Source of the DNA: Devosia sp.
GTDB taxonomy: Bacteria > Pseudomonadota > Alphaproteobacteria > Rhizobiales > Devosiaceae
Direction: 5' to 3'
NCBI GenBank assembly: GCA_028290225.1
Contig: JAQGKH010000079.1
Location: 1 to 6,641 of the forward strand
Length of the DNA: 6,641 bases
The notes under the pieces were generated by a model. The model ran no database searches and was not told where the DNA came from. It worked only from the letters and a program-made list of their open reading frames with translations. Below, one piece after another: positions 5,933-6,641 of the stretch (positions are counted from its first letter, which is position 1; each line of letters opens with the position of its first letter). The position numbers and the translations under genes were made by a program.

Positions 5933-6641
5933 TCAGGCAACTGAGGCGTTGCGGAAATCCATGTAAACTGATGGCAGCGGATCCCAGGCGACATCCTTCC
6001 GTTTGCCGTAAAACACCCCCATGGTGTGCAGGATCATCGCCGGCGGATCTTCGTCGAAAATGTCCATCATGGCGTTGAAGGCGGCCTTGCGCTCAGCAGG
6101 GTCCAAGCTCGACTCAAGCACATGCCCATGCTCGTAGAAGGTCTGATTGGACCAAACTTCCTGCTCGCTTTCGTTGTACGAGCGCCAGAGACCGAAAAGG
6201 GGGTCCGAGACAAGGATCGGGTCGACGCCGCTGCGGATGCCAGTGCCGGGATAGGCCATCATCTGACCGAAGTTTTCCACGATCTGCATGTCGATATTGA
6301 CGCCGATGGCCTGCCACATGGACACCAGCACCTGGGAGGTTGCCAGTTCCGGGCCATACGCTGCGACGCGGATGCGGAAGGGGATAGGTGTACCGTCGTA
6401 GCCTGCTTCCTGCAGCAGGGCTTTGGCACCCTCTGGATCGTATGTGTAGCCCGGGCGGTCAGGGTCAAACAGCGGCCCGAAGGTTGGAAGCTGGTGTCCG
6501 TGCGGCACGTCCACAAGACCGGCCCACAGGGCATCCACAATTGCCTGGCGATTAACGGCCATGGCTAGGGCACGACGGACCCGCGGGTCCTTCAACTGCT
6601 CGTTGCGCGTATCGAACTTGACCACGCGCAGGCTGGCGACC
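5933..6641 (-). CDS. ABC transporter solute-binding protein, family 5, C-terminal part (partial, start outside window)
   Basis: The frame is open to the right edge, so the N-terminus, including the expected export signal, lies beyond it; 236 complete codons are visible. The sequence is the C-terminal half of a family 5 extracellular solute-binding protein (DppA/OppA/NikA class), which captures the substrate in the periplasm and delivers it to the permeases. Typical blocks are VVKFDTRNEQLKDPRVRRALAMAVNR, in which the helix after RVRRAL is the family hallmark, then YDPEGAKALLQEAGY, and a region ending DEDPPAMILHTMGVFYGKRKDV. The GTG at 6625 is an internal codon and not the start, because the family-specific strand continues upstream of it. 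The gene is first of the visible operon genes, 19 bases before the ATPase gene. Peptides, opines, glycosides and nickel are all transported by relatives; the substrate cannot be named here. Confidence 0.93.
   Translation of the reverse strand, partial: VASLRVVKFDTRNEQLKDPRVRRALAMAVNRQAIVDALWAGLVDVPHGHQLPTFGPLFDPDRPGYTYDPEGAKALLQEAGYDGTPIPFRIRVAAYGPELATSQVLVSMWQAIGVNIDMQIVENFGQMMAYPGTGIRSGVDPILVSDPLFGLWRSYNESEQEVWSNQTFYEHGHVLESSLDPAERKAAFNAMMDIFDEDPPAMILHTMGVFYGKRKDVAWDPLPSVYMDFRNASVA

Noticed and set aside
6623..6625. GTG as start codon of the solute-binding protein
   Set aside because: The frame stays open to the window edge and the family sequence continues upstream (VASLRVVKF), so the true start lies outside the window.

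Overview
The window looks like ordinary chromosome from a GC-rich alphaproteobacterium. The Hyphomicrobiales, possibly a Devosia-like genus, is my best guess. That rests on protein style and gene content (DUF4142, a LysR/RraA pair, a peptide-type ABC operon with fused ATPases) and is inference, not a database match. No mobile element, CRISPR array, rRNA or tRNA is visible.

Left end (1-288): the last 49 codons of a DUF4142 protein run in on the + strand and stop at 151. A perfect 11-bp hairpin follows within seven bases. A smaller inverted repeat (232-258) lies between that gene and the next one, which points the opposite way.

Regulator/enzyme pair (289-1991): a LysR-type regulator on the - strand and an RraA/HMG-CHA aldolase-like enzyme on the + strand are transcribed divergently from a 77-bp gap. 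The gap holds a perfect dyad, CCATA-N9-TATGG, which fits the LysR-family T-N11-A rule, and a direct repeat of CAGGATTCT spaced 22 bp apart. This layout suggests that the LysR protein controls the RraA-like gene and itself. Small-molecule catabolism of an oxo-acid is the likely theme, but the substrate cannot be read from the sequence.

Gene-poor stretch (1992-2444): about 450 bases without a convincing gene. It holds a small GC-rich hairpin right after the enzyme stop codon, a long 36-nt near-perfect stem-loop at 2073-2108, and a rho-independent terminator at 2386-2416 serving the operon that arrives from the right.

ABC operon (2445-6641, all on the - strand): read in transcription order it encodes a family 5 solute-binding protein (start beyond the right edge), a single polypeptide with two ATPase domains, a DppB-like permease and a DppC-like permease, then the terminator. 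The gaps are 19, 5 and 14 bases and the Shine-Dalgarno sites of the two permeases overlap the preceding stop codons, so this is a tightly coupled transcription unit. Together the four proteins form a complete importer of the peptide/opine/nickel class. The operon converges on the RraA-like gene and is not co-transcribed with it.

I found no previously undescribed system. The most useful leads are the LysR operator, the 36-nt stem-loop and the active-site variation in the RraA-like enzyme.
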